Of a stretch of 64,000 nt of DNA, positions 32,859 to 42,393 are shown one piece after another (position 1 is the first letter of the stretch; each line of letters begins with the position of its first letter). The notes under the pieces were generated by a model, which made no database searches, was not told the DNA's origin, and saw only the letters and a program-made list of their open reading frames with translations. The stretch spans positions 62,001 through 126,000 of the forward strand of contig NZ_LZIR01000075.1 of NCBI RefSeq assembly GCF_001667035.1, in the 5' to 3' direction. The DNA comes from Mycobacterium sp. 852002-51057_SCH5723018. Lineage in GTDB: Bacteria > Actinomycetota > Actinomycetes > Mycobacteriales > Mycobacteriaceae. Made by a program: the position numbers and the translations under genes.

Positions 32859-34170
32859 GCCGTTCGGACGGCGAAACCTGCTGCGCGGCGCCGGCGCCCT
32901 CGGCGCGGCGTCGCTGGCGCCCTGGGCGGCCGGCTGCGCTCCCGACGACGACGACGCGCTGACCTTTTTCTTCGCGGCCAATCCGGACGAACGCGATGCC
33001 AGGATCCGCATCGTCAACGAGTTCCAGCGCCGCCATCCCGACATCAAGGTTCGGGCGGTGCTGTCCGCGCCCGGCGTCATGCAGCAGCTGTCGACATTCT
33101 GCGCCGGCGGCAAGTGCCCCGACGTGCTGATGGCTTGGGAATTGACCTACGCCGAATTGGCCGACCGGGGGGTATTGCTCGACCTGAACACGCTGCTGGC
33201 TCGCGATCCGGCCTTCGCGGCGCAGCTGAAGTCGGACGGCATCGGCGCGCTGTACGACGCGTTCACGTACAACGAAGGCCAATACGCCATCCCGGAGCAG
33301 TGGTCCGGAAACTTCCTGTATTACAACAAACGTCTTGTCGCGGAGGCCGGTGTGTCGGCGCCCACGTCGTGGCAGCGGCCGTGGACCTTCGACCAGTTCC
33401 TGGACGCCGCGACCGCTCTCACCAAACGGGCGGCGTCGGGACGGGTCAGCCAGTGGGGCTTCGTCAACATGTGGTTTTCGTATTACTCGGCCGGACTGTT
33501 CGCTATGAACAACGGGGTGCCATGGGCCAGCCCGCTGAAGAACCCGACCCACTTCAATTTCGACAACGACGCCTTCATCGAGGCCGTGCAGTTCTACGCC
33601 GACCTTGCGAACAAGCACAAGCTGGCCCCCAACGCATCTGAGGTGCAGTCGATGTCCACCCCTGACCTGTTCGCGGCGGGCAGGGCGGCGATCGCGATGG
33701 GCGGCCATTGGCGATACCAGACTTTCATCCGAGCCGACGGCCTGGACTTCGACGTCACCTCGTTGCCCGTAGGGCCACGACGGCAGGGCCAGGCCGCCCG
33801 CTCCAATATCGGTTCCACCGGGCTGGCGATCTCGGCGAGCAGTCGACGCAAGGAGCAGGCATGGGAATTCGTGAAATTCGCGACCGGCCCCGCCGGCCAG
33901 GCTTTGATCGCTGAATCCAGCCTATTCGTGCCGGTGCTGCGGTCCGCGCTCAACTCGACCGGGTTCGCCAAGGCCCATCACGGCGTCGACAACCTTGCCA
34001 TCCTCACCGAAGGACCGACGAATTCGGAAGGCCTGCCGGTCACCCCGGCGTGGGAAAAGGTCGTTGCGTTGATGGACCGCAACTTCGGACCCGTGCTGCG
34101 CGGATCCCGCCCGGCGACCTCGCTGGCCGGTCTGTCGCCCGCCGTCGACGAGGTGCTGCGCACGCCATGA
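32848..34170 (+). CDS. Carbohydrate ABC transporter substrate-binding lipoprotein (Rv2041c-like)
   Basis: 440 residues; twin-arginine-like GRRNLLRG and lipobox AAGC (Cys30), then an extracellular solute-binding family 1 fold. Length and operon order match Rv2041c. First gene of a four-gene importer; its stop overlaps the permease start (ATGA). Binds an unidentified sugar or sugar derivative outside the membrane. A GGGAG site inside the sigma gene end supports ATG 32848. Confidence 0.9.
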   Translation: MLDRPFGRRNLLRGAGALGAASLAPWAAGCAPDDDDALTFFFAANPDERDARIRIVNEFQRRHPDIKVRAVLSAPGVMQQLSTFCAGGKCPDVLMAWELTYAELADRGVLLDLNTLLARDPAFAAQLKSDGIGALYDAFTYNEGQYAIPEQWSGNFLYYNKRLVAEAGVSAPTSWQRPWTFDQFLDAATALTKRAASGRVSQWGFVNMWFSYYSAGLFAMNNGVPWASPLKNPTHFNFDNDAFIEAVQFYADLANKHKLAPNASEVQSMSTPDLFAAGRAAIAMGGHWRYQTFIRADGLDFDVTSLPVGPRRQGQAARSNIGSTGLAISASSRRKEQAWEFVKFATGPAGQALIAESSLFVPVLRSALNSTGFAKAHHGVDNLAILTEGPTNSEGLPVTPAWEKVVALMDRNFGPVLRGSRPATSLAGLSPAVDEVLRTP

Positions 34171-35117
34171 CGTCGGTCGACACACCCGCGGCCCCGGTCG
34201 CCGCCAAACGCCCCAAGCGCCAGATCTCGCGGCGACGCGCGTGGTCCGGTCGCCTGTTCGTCGCCCCGAACCTGGCCGCCGTGGCGGTGTTCATGCTGTT
34301 CCCGCTCGGCTTCTCGCTGTACATGAGCTTTCAGCAGTGGGACGTGTTCAGGCCGCCAAAGTTCGTGGGACTGAAGAATTTCGAAGAGCTCTTCACCTCT
34401 GACCCGCTGTTTCTGATCGCCATCCGCAACACGGTGATCTTTACCCTGGGGACCGTCGTGCCGACCATTGCCATCAGCCTGGTCGTTGCCGGCGTGCTGA
34501 ACCGGAAGGTCAAGGGCATCGGTGTCTTTCGAACCATCGTCTTTCTGCCCCTGGCGATCTCGTCGGTCGTGATGGCGGTGGTGTGGCAGTTCGTCTTCAA
34601 CACCGACAACGGGCTGCTCAACATCATGCTCGGCTGGGTCGGGATCGGACCCATCCCGTGGCTGGTCGACCCCAAGTGGGCGATGGTCTCGCTCTGCATG
34701 GTCAGCGTTTGGCGCAGCGTGCCGTTCGCCACCGTCATCTTGCTCGCGGCGATGCAGGGAGTCCCGGAGACGGTCTACGAGGCGGCCAAGATCGATGGCG
34801 CGGGCGAGATTCGGCAATTCGTGTTCATCACGGTGCCGCTGATCCGGGGGGCGATGTCGTTCGTCGTCGTGATTTCGATCATCCACGCGTTCCAGGCGTT
34901 CGACATGGTCTACGTCCTCAACGGCGCCAACGGCGGGCCGGAATCGGCGACCTATGTTCTGGGCATCATGCTGTTCCAGCACGCGTTTTCTTTCCTGGAA
35001 TTCGGCTACGCGTCCGCGCTGGCGTGGGTGATGTTCGCCATCTTGTTGGTGCTCACCGTGTTGCAACTGCGGTTCACCCGGCAACGCTCCTGGGAGGTGT
35101 CCCGTGGCCTCCGCTGA
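34167..35117 (+). CDS. Sugar ABC transporter permease (Rv2040c-like, MalF type)
   Basis: 316 residues, six predicted helices, with the cytoplasmic EAA loop EAAKIDGAGEIRQFVFITVP that contacts the ATPase. The N-terminal 30 residues are basic and cytoplasmic. ATGA overlap with the binding-protein gene and 14-bp overlap with the next permease show translational coupling. Confidence 0.93.
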   Translation: MTSVDTPAAPVAAKRPKRQISRRRAWSGRLFVAPNLAAVAVFMLFPLGFSLYMSFQQWDVFRPPKFVGLKNFEELFTSDPLFLIAIRNTVIFTLGTVVPTIAISLVVAGVLNRKVKGIGVFRTIVFLPLAISSVVMAVVWQFVFNTDNGLLNIMLGWVGIGPIPWLVDPKWAMVSLCMVSVWRSVPFATVILLAAMQGVPETVYEAAKIDGAGEIRQFVFITVPLIRGAMSFVVVISIIHAFQAFDMVYVLNGANGGPESATYVLGIMLFQHAFSFLEFGYASALAWVMFAILLVLTVLQLRFTRQRSWEVSRGLR

Positions 35118-35946
35118 GCACGTGTTCAAGCGCACCGTCCTGCGGGCCGTTCCGGTCTATGCCGCGCTGGTCGGCATCGCCTGGTGCTGGCTGTTCCCCA
35201 TCGCCTGGGCGGTGTCTGGCTCTCTGAAGCGGGAGGGCGAGGTCACCGAGCCGAGGCTGCTGCCGGCTCACCCGCGGTGGTCCAATTACACCGAGGTATT
35301 TTCGGTGATGCCGTTCTGGCGCATGTTCTTCAACACCGTGCTGTACGCCGGCTGCGTCACGGCAGGGCAGGTGTTCTTCTGCTCGCTGGCCGGATACGCC
35401 TTTGCCCGGCTGCAGTTTCGCGGCCGCGACACCCTGTTCGTCTTGTACCTGGGCACGCTGATGGTGCCATTGACCGTAACCGTGATCCCGCAGTTCATCC
35501 TGATGCGAACCCTGGGCTGGGTCGACACGCCCTGGGCGATGATCGTTCCCGGTCTTTTCGGCAGCGCGTTCGGCACCTACCTCATGCGGCAGTTCTTCCG
35601 AACGCTCCCAACCGATCTCGAGGAAGCGGCGATCCTGGACGGGTGTTCGCCGTGGCAGATCTACTGGCGCATCCTGCTGCCGCACGCGCGGCCGGCGGTG
35701 ATGGTGCTTGCCGTGCTCACCTGGGTCAACGTGTGGAACGACTTTCTGTGGCCGCTGCTGATGCTGCAGCGCAACAGCCTGGCGACCCTGACACTCGGTC
35801 TGGTCCGGCTACGCGGCGAGTACGTCGCGCGCTGGCCCATCATCATGGCGGCCTCGATGCTCATCATGGTGCCGCTGGTCATCATCTACGCGATCGCGCA
35901 GCGCTCCTTCGTCCGCGGCATCGCCGTCACCGGGATGGGTGGGTAG
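35104..35946 (+). CDS. Sugar ABC transporter permease (Rv2039c-like, MalG type)
   Basis: 280 residues, the same length as Rv2039c. Six helices and EAA loop EEAAILDGCSPWQIYWRILLP. GTG start with GGAGGTG 4 bp upstream, inside the end of the preceding permease. Forms the heterodimeric channel with it. Confidence 0.93.
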   Translation: MASAEHVFKRTVLRAVPVYAALVGIAWCWLFPIAWAVSGSLKREGEVTEPRLLPAHPRWSNYTEVFSVMPFWRMFFNTVLYAGCVTAGQVFFCSLAGYAFARLQFRGRDTLFVLYLGTLMVPLTVTVIPQFILMRTLGWVDTPWAMIVPGLFGSAFGTYLMRQFFRTLPTDLEEAAILDGCSPWQIYWRILLPHARPAVMVLAVLTWVNVWNDFLWPLLMLQRNSLATLTLGLVRLRGEYVARWPIIMAASMLIMVPLVIIYAIAQRSFVRGIAVTGMGG

Positions 35947-35948
35947 CC

Positions 35949-37019
35949 ATGGCTTCGGTGAGCTTCGAGCAGGCGACGCGGCGCTACCCGGGAACGGAGC
36001 GACCGGCCCTGGACGGCCTCGACCTGGCCGTCGGCGACGGCGAATTCGTCGTTCTGGTCGGGCCGTCCGGGTGCGGCAAGACGACCTCGCTGCGCATGGT
36101 CGCCGGTCTGGAAACCCTGGACTCCGGGCGCATCCGGATCGGCGACCGCGACGTCACCCACGTCGATCCCAAGGATCGCGACGTCGCGATGGTCTTTCAG
36201 AATTACGCGCTCTACCCGCACATGACGGTGGCGCAGAACATGGGCTTCGCGCTGAAAATCGCCAAAACCTCGAAGGCCGAGATCCGCGAGCAGGTGCTGG
36301 CCGCGGCCAAACTGCTTGACCTGCAACCCTATCTGGATCGCAAACCCAAAGACCTCTCCGGTGGGCAACGCCAGCGGGTGGCGATGGGTCGCGCGATCGT
36401 GCGCCGCCCCCAGGTGTTCTTGATGGACGAGCCGCTGTCCAATCTGGACGCCAAGCTGCGGGTGCAGACCCGCAACCAGATCGCCGCCTTGCAACGGCGA
36501 TTGGGGACCACCACCGTTTACGTCACCCACGACCAGGTCGAGGCGATGACGATGGGGGACCGGGTCGCGGTGCTGTGCGACGGCGTGCTGCAACAGTTTG
36601 CGGCGCCTCGCGAGCTTTATCGCAACCCCAACAACGTGTTCGTCGCCGGGTTCATCGGCTCTCCGGCGATGAACCTGTTCAGGTTGCCGATAGTCGACCA
36701 CTCGGTGTCGCTGGGGGAGTGGCCGATCGAGTTGCCGCGTGAGATCGCCGGCGCGGAAAGCGAAGTCGTCGTCGGGGTCCGCCCCGAACACTTCGAGCTG
36801 GGCGGCCTGGGCGTCGAGATGGAAGTCGACGTGGTCGAGGAGCTCGGGGCCGACGCTTACCTCTACGGCCGAATCACCGGCTCCGGCAAGGTGATCGACC
36901 AGCCCGTCGTCGCGCGCGCCGACGGGCGGCACCCACCGGAAAAGGGCAGCCGGGTGCGGCTGCATCCGGAGCCCGGGCACCTGCACTTCTTCGGCACGGA
37001 CGGTCATCGAATTGCCTGA
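35949..37019 (+). CDS. Sugar ABC transporter ATPase (Rv2038c-like, MsmK/UgpC type)
   Basis: 356 residues. Walker A GPSGCGKTT, signature LSGGQRQRV, Walker B VFLMDEPLSNLD, H-loop VTHDQ, and a C-terminal OB/TOBE regulatory domain from about 235. ATG 2 bp after the permease stop. Powers the four-gene importer. Confidence 0.95.
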   Translation: MASVSFEQATRRYPGTERPALDGLDLAVGDGEFVVLVGPSGCGKTTSLRMVAGLETLDSGRIRIGDRDVTHVDPKDRDVAMVFQNYALYPHMTVAQNMGFALKIAKTSKAEIREQVLAAAKLLDLQPYLDRKPKDLSGGQRQRVAMGRAIVRRPQVFLMDEPLSNLDAKLRVQTRNQIAALQRRLGTTTVYVTHDQVEAMTMGDRVAVLCDGVLQQFAAPRELYRNPNNVFVAGFIGSPAMNLFRLPIVDHSVSLGEWPIELPREIAGAESEVVVGVRPEHFELGGLGVEMEVDVVEELGADAYLYGRITGSGKVIDQPVVARADGRHPPEKGSRVRLHPEPGHLHFFGTDGHRIA

Positions 37020-37032
37020 GGATCACCCGAAG

Positions 37033-37992
37033 ATGAGCACCGCACGTGCCGACCTGGTCTTCGAAGGCGGTGGCGTCCGCGGTATCGGGCTGGTCGGAGC
37101 GGTCGACGCCCTGACTCAGGCCGGGTACCGGTTTCCCCGCGTCGCCGGCAGCAGCGCCGGCGCGATCGTCGCATCGCTGGTGGCCGCGCTGCAGGTCGCC
37201 GGTGAACCGCTGACCCGGCTCGCCGACGTGATGCGCAATATCGACTACCGGAAGTTCCTGGACCGCAGCCTGATCGGACGGGTGCCGGTGCTCGGCGGCG
37301 GCCTGTCGTTGCTGGTGTCCGACGGTGTCTACCGCGGCGCGTACCTCGAACAACTGCTGACCGGCCTGCTCGGTGACCTGGGTGTGCGCACATTCGGCGA
37401 CCTGCGCACCGGCGAAGAATCCGAACAGTTCGCCTGGTCGCTGGTCGTGACCGCCAGCGACCTGTCACGTCGCAGGCTGGTTCGCATCCCGTGGGACCTC
37501 GGCTCCTACGGGATCGACCCCGACGGCTTCTCGGTCGCCCGCGCGGTGCACGCCTCGTCGGCGATTCCGTATGTCTTCGAACCGGTTCGGGTGGCCGGCG
37601 CCACCTGGGTGGACGGGGCATTGCTGTCGGACTTTCCGGTGCAGCTGTTCGACCGGCCCGACCCACGCTGGCCGACGTTCGGGATCCGGTTGTCGGCGCG
37701 CCCCGGCATCCCTCCCACCCATCCGGTGCGTGGCCCGGTGTCGCTGGGAATCGCCGCGATAGAGACCCTGATGAGCAATCAGGACAATGCCTACATCGAC
37801 GACCCGTGCACCGTTCGGCGCACCATCTTCGTACCCGCCAACGAAGTGAGCCCGATCGACTTCAGCATCACCGCCGAGCAACGCGAGGCCCTGTATGAAA
37901 GCGGGCTGCAAGCGGGCCAACAGTTCTTGCAGACATGGAACTACGCGGACTTCCTCGCGGCGTGCGGCGGTCCGGTGCAGCCTGGCGCTTGA
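37033..37992 (+). CDS. Patatin-like phospholipase (Rv2037c-like)
   Basis: 319 residues. Oxyanion GGGVRG, nucleophile Ser in GSSAG and catalytic Asp in DGALL form the patatin dyad. A lipid acyl hydrolase, probably cytosolic or membrane-associated (no signal peptide). Start taken at ATG 37033; a TTG at 37012 inside the ATPase gene is possible. It closes the segment collinear with M. tuberculosis Rv2048c-Rv2037c. Confidence 0.9.
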   Translation: MSTARADLVFEGGGVRGIGLVGAVDALTQAGYRFPRVAGSSAGAIVASLVAALQVAGEPLTRLADVMRNIDYRKFLDRSLIGRVPVLGGGLSLLVSDGVYRGAYLEQLLTGLLGDLGVRTFGDLRTGEESEQFAWSLVVTASDLSRRRLVRIPWDLGSYGIDPDGFSVARAVHASSAIPYVFEPVRVAGATWVDGALLSDFPVQLFDRPDPRWPTFGIRLSARPGIPPTHPVRGPVSLGIAAIETLMSNQDNAYIDDPCTVRRTIFVPANEVSPIDFSITAEQREALYESGLQAGQQFLQTWNYADFLAACGGPVQPGA

Positions 37993-38002
37993 GCGAACCG
38001 GC

Positions 38003-38290
38003 TTACCCGCGCGTGCAACCCATCGCATCGAGGCGGCGCTTGACGCGCGCGATGTCGTCCTGTGTGGGCATTTCCTCGGTGACGCGGGTGATCGCCACCC
38101 CGACATCGGTGGTGCTGATCGGCCGATGCCTTTGCGTCATGAGTTCGCTTGTGATGGCGCTGATCTCGTCGCTGGATGGGCGCCGCCGCGACAGCGCCGC
38201 CAGCGGCACGAAACCCGCAGTCGGCATGCCGGTGGGGTAGCCGGCCCGCAAAAAAGCGATAATGCTTGACACCCAATGGGACAGGTCCAT
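38003..38290 (-). CDS. DUF3349 protein
   Basis: 95 residues, small helical mycobacterial family (AFLRAGYPTGMPTAGFVPLAAL, then DVGVAITRVTEEMPTQDDIARVKRRL). GAGGTGG precedes the ATG. Members are compact helical bundles of unknown function. Convergent with the patatin gene, 10-bp gap. Confidence 0.9.
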   Translation of the reverse strand: MDLSHWVSSIIAFLRAGYPTGMPTAGFVPLAALSRRRPSSDEISAITSELMTQRHRPISTTDVGVAITRVTEEMPTQDDIARVKRRLDAMGCTRG

Positions 38291-38539
38291 AAGTCCACCT
38301 CGCTAACCGCCACACGCTGAGCACTAGCGGTAGTTAGCAATTTAGCAGCGGCAACGTCATCAGCTCGGTAACACCACGGTTACAGGCGCTCTTTTATTGG
38401 AATTTTTTTCGGCAAACGCATGGATCTTTGGTGCCTTATCGGCTATTAACCGCGGCGGGTTTTGGGGATGATTGTCTCGCCAGCCTTTCCCTAACCGGTC
38501 CCAGGCCGCCTGCGCCGTGGCGGCACGAAGGGAGGATCG

Positions 38540-40642
38540 ATGACACCGAAGATCCTGCCCGGGCGGCCTGACCCGCTCGGTGCCACGCCGGACCCGCGGG
38601 GCACCAACTTCGCGGTGGCCTGCGGTGGTGACGAGGTGACGCTGTGCCTGTTCGACGCCGATGGGGCGGAGACACAGCTCGTTTTACCCGAGCGCGACGG
38701 TGACGTCTGGCACGGCTTCGTGCCGGGGGTCGGCGCGGGACAGGCCTACGGGTTTCGGGTCGGCGGCCCGTTCGATCCCGGACGCGGCCTGCGCTACAAC
38801 CCCACAAAGCTGCTGCTGGACCCCTACGCACGCGCAATCGCAGGCGATGTGCGGTTTGGGCCCGAGGTGCTCGGTCATGCGGTGGAAAACCCTGCGGCGC
38901 CAAGCCCTCTGGATTCTGCTGGCCATGTCCCGCGCAGCCTGGTGGCCGCGGCCGCGGCGGGCGCGGCCGCGCCCAAACCGCAGCACGCGCTGGCCGACAC
39001 CGTGCTGTATGAGGTTCACGTTCGCGGGTTCACCGCGACCCATCCCGGCGTGCCAAAAGAGCTGTGCGGCACCTATGCGGGCCTGGCCCACGAGGCAGCA
39101 CTGCAACACCTGGTCGATCTGGGCGTCACGGCGGTGGAACTGCTGCCCGTGCACCGCAGCGTGCCCGAGCAATTCCTCGTCGAGCGGGGTTTGACTAACT
39201 ACTGGGGATACAACACGATCGGATTTTTCGCGCCGCAGGCGAACTACTCCGCCGCGGCGCGGGCGGGCCAAGCGGGTGGGGAGGTCGCCGAATTCCGCGC
39301 CATGGTCGATGCCCTGCATGCCGCCGGCTTGGAAGTGATCCTCGACGTGGTGTTCAACCACACGGCCGAGGGCGGGGCCGGCGGGCCGACCTTGTGTTTC
39401 CGCGGGCTCTACAACCCGGCCTACTACCGGCTCGTTTCAACGGACCGCAGCAGCTACTACGACACGACCGGGACCGGCAATTCGTTGAACACCGACCATC
39501 CCACGACGCTGCGGTTGATCATGGACTCGCTGCGCTATTGGTTGTCGCAGATGGGTGTCGACGGCTTTCGTTTCGACCTGGCACCCACCCTCGGCCGCGA
39601 GGACGGCAGCTTTGATCCGATGTCGGCGTTCTTCGATCTGGTCGCCCAAGACCCGGTGGTGTCAGAAGCCAAACTGATCGCCGAACCGTGGGACGTCGGG
39701 CAGCTGGACAGCTACGAGATCGGCCGATTTCCCCCGTTGTGGAGCGAGTGGAACGGGCGCTTTCGTGACACCGTGCGTGACTGGTGGCGCAGCCAGGACG
39801 GGCGCCTCGGCGACTTCGCGTCGCGGCTGTGCGGATCCTCCGACATCTACGGCGATCGCGTCGAGGGGCGCCGCCCCAGCGCCTCGGTCAACTTCGTGAC
39901 CGTGCACGACGGGTTCACGCTGAACGATCTGGTCTCCTACAACCAAAAGCACAACGAGGCCAACGGCGAAGGCAACCGCGACGGCACCGACGACAACCGG
40001 TCCTGGAACTGCGGAGTGGAGGGACCGACCGATGACCCCGGGGTGCTGGCGCTGCGAGCGCAACAAAAACGCGCGTTCCTGCTCACCCTGCTGCTGTCCG
40101 GCGGCGTGCCCATGCTGTTGGGCGGCGACGAGTTGGGCCGCACCCAGCGGGGGAACAACAACGCTTACTGTCAGGACAACGAGATCACGTGGTTTGACTG
40201 GGCCGCGGTCGACGATGCGCTGTTGGGGTTCACCACCAACCTCGTCGCCCTGCGCCGCCGCCACCCCGTGTTCCGCAGGCGCCGCTTCCTCACCGGGGCC
40301 GCCGCCGCGGACTTGCGCTGGTTCACGCCGTCCGGTGCCGAGATGACGCCCGAGGACTGGGCGGACCCCTCCGCGCGCAGCATTGCGGTGTTCATCGACG
40401 GCGCAACCGATCCCGACGTCGACACCGACGGCACGGCGCTGATCGACGATGACTTCCTGGTGTTCGTCAACGCCTGGTGGGAACCGTTGAGCTTCTCGGT
40501 TCCCGCCGATCTCGCACAGCATCCCTGGGATATCGTCTGCGACACATTCAACCCCACACGAACCGGACCCGCCGCGCAACAAGTTGACGTCGGGCCTCGG
40601 TCGGGGGTGGTGATGCGATCGGGCCGTCCGGGCGCGCCTTAA
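38540..40642 (+). CDS. glgX: Glycogen debranching enzyme GlgX
   Basis: 700 residues. N-terminal CBM48/isoamylase N domain (to about 120), GH13 barrel with nucleophile Asp346 (FRFDLA), acid/base Glu382 (AEPWDVG) and VTVHDGFTLNDL, plus the GlgX-type NEANGEGNRDGTDDN stretch; C-terminal beta domain. Cleaves alpha-1,6 branches of glycogen or maltodextrin. Monocistronic-looking; the AGGGAGG site precedes ATG 38540. The 249 bp upstream hold AT-rich DNA and short palindromes but no gene. Confidence 0.94.
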   Translation: MTPKILPGRPDPLGATPDPRGTNFAVACGGDEVTLCLFDADGAETQLVLPERDGDVWHGFVPGVGAGQAYGFRVGGPFDPGRGLRYNPTKLLLDPYARAIAGDVRFGPEVLGHAVENPAAPSPLDSAGHVPRSLVAAAAAGAAAPKPQHALADTVLYEVHVRGFTATHPGVPKELCGTYAGLAHEAALQHLVDLGVTAVELLPVHRSVPEQFLVERGLTNYWGYNTIGFFAPQANYSAAARAGQAGGEVAEFRAMVDALHAAGLEVILDVVFNHTAEGGAGGPTLCFRGLYNPAYYRLVSTDRSSYYDTTGTGNSLNTDHPTTLRLIMDSLRYWLSQMGVDGFRFDLAPTLGREDGSFDPMSAFFDLVAQDPVVSEAKLIAEPWDVGQLDSYEIGRFPPLWSEWNGRFRDTVRDWWRSQDGRLGDFASRLCGSSDIYGDRVEGRRPSASVNFVTVHDGFTLNDLVSYNQKHNEANGEGNRDGTDDNRSWNCGVEGPTDDPGVLALRAQQKRAFLLTLLLSGGVPMLLGGDELGRTQRGNNNAYCQDNEITWFDWAAVDDALLGFTTNLVALRRRHPVFRRRRFLTGAAAADLRWFTPSGAEMTPEDWADPSARSIAVFIDGATDPDVDTDGTALIDDDFLVFVNAWWEPLSFSVPADLAQHPWDIVCDTFNPTRTGPAAQQVDVGPRSGVVMRSGRPGAP

Positions 40643-40678
40643 CGGCGTTTGGCCGCAAGGCTTTTCTAGGATTGCCCG

Positions 40679-41515
40679 GTGGCGGATCGCTATGGAACCG
40701 ATGTCCTGGCCGCGGGCCGGCGCAAGCCTCGCTCGACCGAGCACCCGGCAGAGCTCGGCTTGGTGGTGGAGGACGTGGAGACCGGCTACGTCGGCGCGGT
40801 GGTGCGCGTCGAATACGGCCGCGTCGAGCTAGAGGACCGGCATGGCCGTACCCGCGGATTTCCGCTGGGCCCTGGATATCTGCTGGACGGCCGGCCCGTC
40901 GTTCTTACCGCGCCGCGCCGCCCGGCCCCCTCCGCTTCGGGCAGGACGGCGTCCGGCTCGGTCGCGGTGCCCGGTGCCCGCGCCCGGGTGGCGCTCGCCA
41001 GCCGCATCTACGTCGAGGGCCGCCACGACGCCGAACTCGTCGCACAGGTGTGGGGCGACGACCTGCGAATCGAGGGCGTCGTCGTCGAACACCTCGGTGG
41101 CATAGACGACCTGGTGGGCATCGTGGCGGACTTCGCGCCGGGCCCGGGGCGCCGGCTGGGCGTGCTCGTCGACCACCTCGTCGCCGGCTCGAAGGAGTCG
41201 CGGATCGCCGAGGCGGTGCGACGCGGGCCGGGCGGGCCGGACACCCTGGTCGTCGGCCACCCGTACGTCGACATCTGGCAGGCGGTGAAGCCGCAACGGC
41301 TGGGCCTGACGGCCTGGCCGAAAGTGCCGCGGCACGTGGAGTGGAAGCACGGCGCCTGCGAGGCCCTGGGCTTGCCCCACGCCGAGCAGGCCGACATCGC
41401 CAGGGCATGGCGGCACATCCGCTCGAGGGTCCGCGACTGGAACGATCTGGAACCGGAGCTCATCGGCCGCGTCGAGGAGCTCATCGACTTTGTGACGCAG
41501 CCGGCCCGCGCCTGA
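40679..41515 (+). CDS. DUF3097 protein with Toprim-like core
   Basis: 278 residues, DUF3097 family of actinobacteria. The N-terminal part is a small beta domain; the central IYVEGRHDAELV followed by LGVLVDHLVAGSKESRI resembles a Toprim fold (Glu, then DxD-like acidic residues). Possible nucleic-acid role, inferred from fold only. GTG start 36 bp after glgX. Confidence 0.85.
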   Translation: MADRYGTDVLAAGRRKPRSTEHPAELGLVVEDVETGYVGAVVRVEYGRVELEDRHGRTRGFPLGPGYLLDGRPVVLTAPRRPAPSASGRTASGSVAVPGARARVALASRIYVEGRHDAELVAQVWGDDLRIEGVVVEHLGGIDDLVGIVADFAPGPGRRLGVLVDHLVAGSKESRIAEAVRRGPGGPDTLVVGHPYVDIWQAVKPQRLGLTAWPKVPRHVEWKHGACEALGLPHAEQADIARAWRHIRSRVRDWNDLEPELIGRVEELIDFVTQPARA

Positions 41516-41850
41516 ACGCTCGCTTCCCTGGCCCAAAAAGATCCGCGGGATTTTATCCGCCCGCGGCAGTGCCTCCGCGCCCGCGACCTGCCCGCTGAAC
41601 GTCGTCGCCGCAGTCGATCAGCTACCGTCACGGTGCCGCCCGAGCCCGACGAAGGCCACTACATCGGGCAGAGTCCGTTGCGGCGAGCAACATCTGACGC
41701 GCCCGCCTAGTCGCGGGCGGCCGTCGTGCGCCCGGCAAGCCAGGCCACCGGTCGGAACGGCAAAGCGACTCCGGCCGCCGTCACGCATCGGTCGCAAGGA
41801 GCACTAACTCCATGCAGACCCAAGAAGCAGCGGGAAAACGGAGGAAGTTC
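41516..41850. other. Gene-free stretch upstream of the OsmC-sigma-FNT operon
   Basis: About 335 bp without a supported gene. It contains a 7-bp hairpin (41700-41719, GCCCGC and GCGGGC arms) and a GGAAC (41754-41758) with CGTC 20 nt downstream, which would be a loose ECF-type promoter. An ATG at 41812 with AAGGAG is a possible earlier OsmC start. Confidence 0.5.
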
Positions 41851-42381
41851 ATGAGCGATGCGCTCGCCATCGACGCCGAGGGGCTCGACCGACTGTCGTG
41901 TAATGCCAAGGCCAACCCCGACACCGGCAAGAAGACGCTGAAAGCCACGACCATTTGTGAGGCGGGGTTCCGCAACATGACCTACGTGCGCGACCTGGCG
42001 CCGATGCTGGTGGGTGAGCCGCCCGCGCTCCTCGGCGATGACTCGGCGCCCAACCCCTCGGAAACCGCCCTGGCCGCGCTGGGCTCGTGCATGTCGGTCG
42101 GCCTGCTGGCGAATGCCACGCACCGCGGCGTGACGCTGACAAAGATCGAGGTCGAGATGGAGGGTGACATCGACATCTCCGCGGTCTGGGGGGTGGGCGA
42201 CACCCTGGAGGGGAAACACCTTGGCTTCAGCGCGGTTCGGTGCAAGGTAACCCTCGCCGGTGACGCCGACGACGCGACGCTGAAGGAGATCCACGACACC
42301 GCGATCGCCTGGTCGCCGGTGGTGAACACGTTCCGGCGCCCGGTGAAAGTCGATTCCACCCTCGTTGCCGGCCAGACATGA
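41851..42381 (+). CDS. OsmC/Ohr-family protein
   Basis: 176 residues. OsmC fold with one Cys in LGSCMSVGLLANA; the other typical Cys lies in SAVRCKV. Such proteins reduce organic hydroperoxides or act on thiols. GGAGGAAG 4-7 bp before ATG 41851; an upstream ATG at 41812 also has an RBS. First gene of a five-gene operon with an ECF sigma factor, so a peroxide- or redox-responsive role is plausible. Confidence 0.88.
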   Translation: MSDALAIDAEGLDRLSCNAKANPDTGKKTLKATTICEAGFRNMTYVRDLAPMLVGEPPALLGDDSAPNPSETALAALGSCMSVGLLANATHRGVTLTKIEVEMEGDIDISAVWGVGDTLEGKHLGFSAVRCKVTLAGDADDATLKEIHDTAIAWSPVVNTFRRPVKVDSTLVAGQT

Positions 42382-42393
42382 GGAACCACTGAG

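Noticed and set aside
38302..38383. Imperfect palindromes (GCTAACCGC/GCGG..TTAGC and GTAAC-N6-GTTAC) upstream of the DUF3349 and glgX genes
   Set aside because: Arms are short or bulged and no adjacent regulator supports an operator.
41754..41782. ECF promoter GGAAC ... CGTC before osmC
   Set aside because: A 20-nt spacer is longer than usual for ECF promoters, so the match is too loose to claim.
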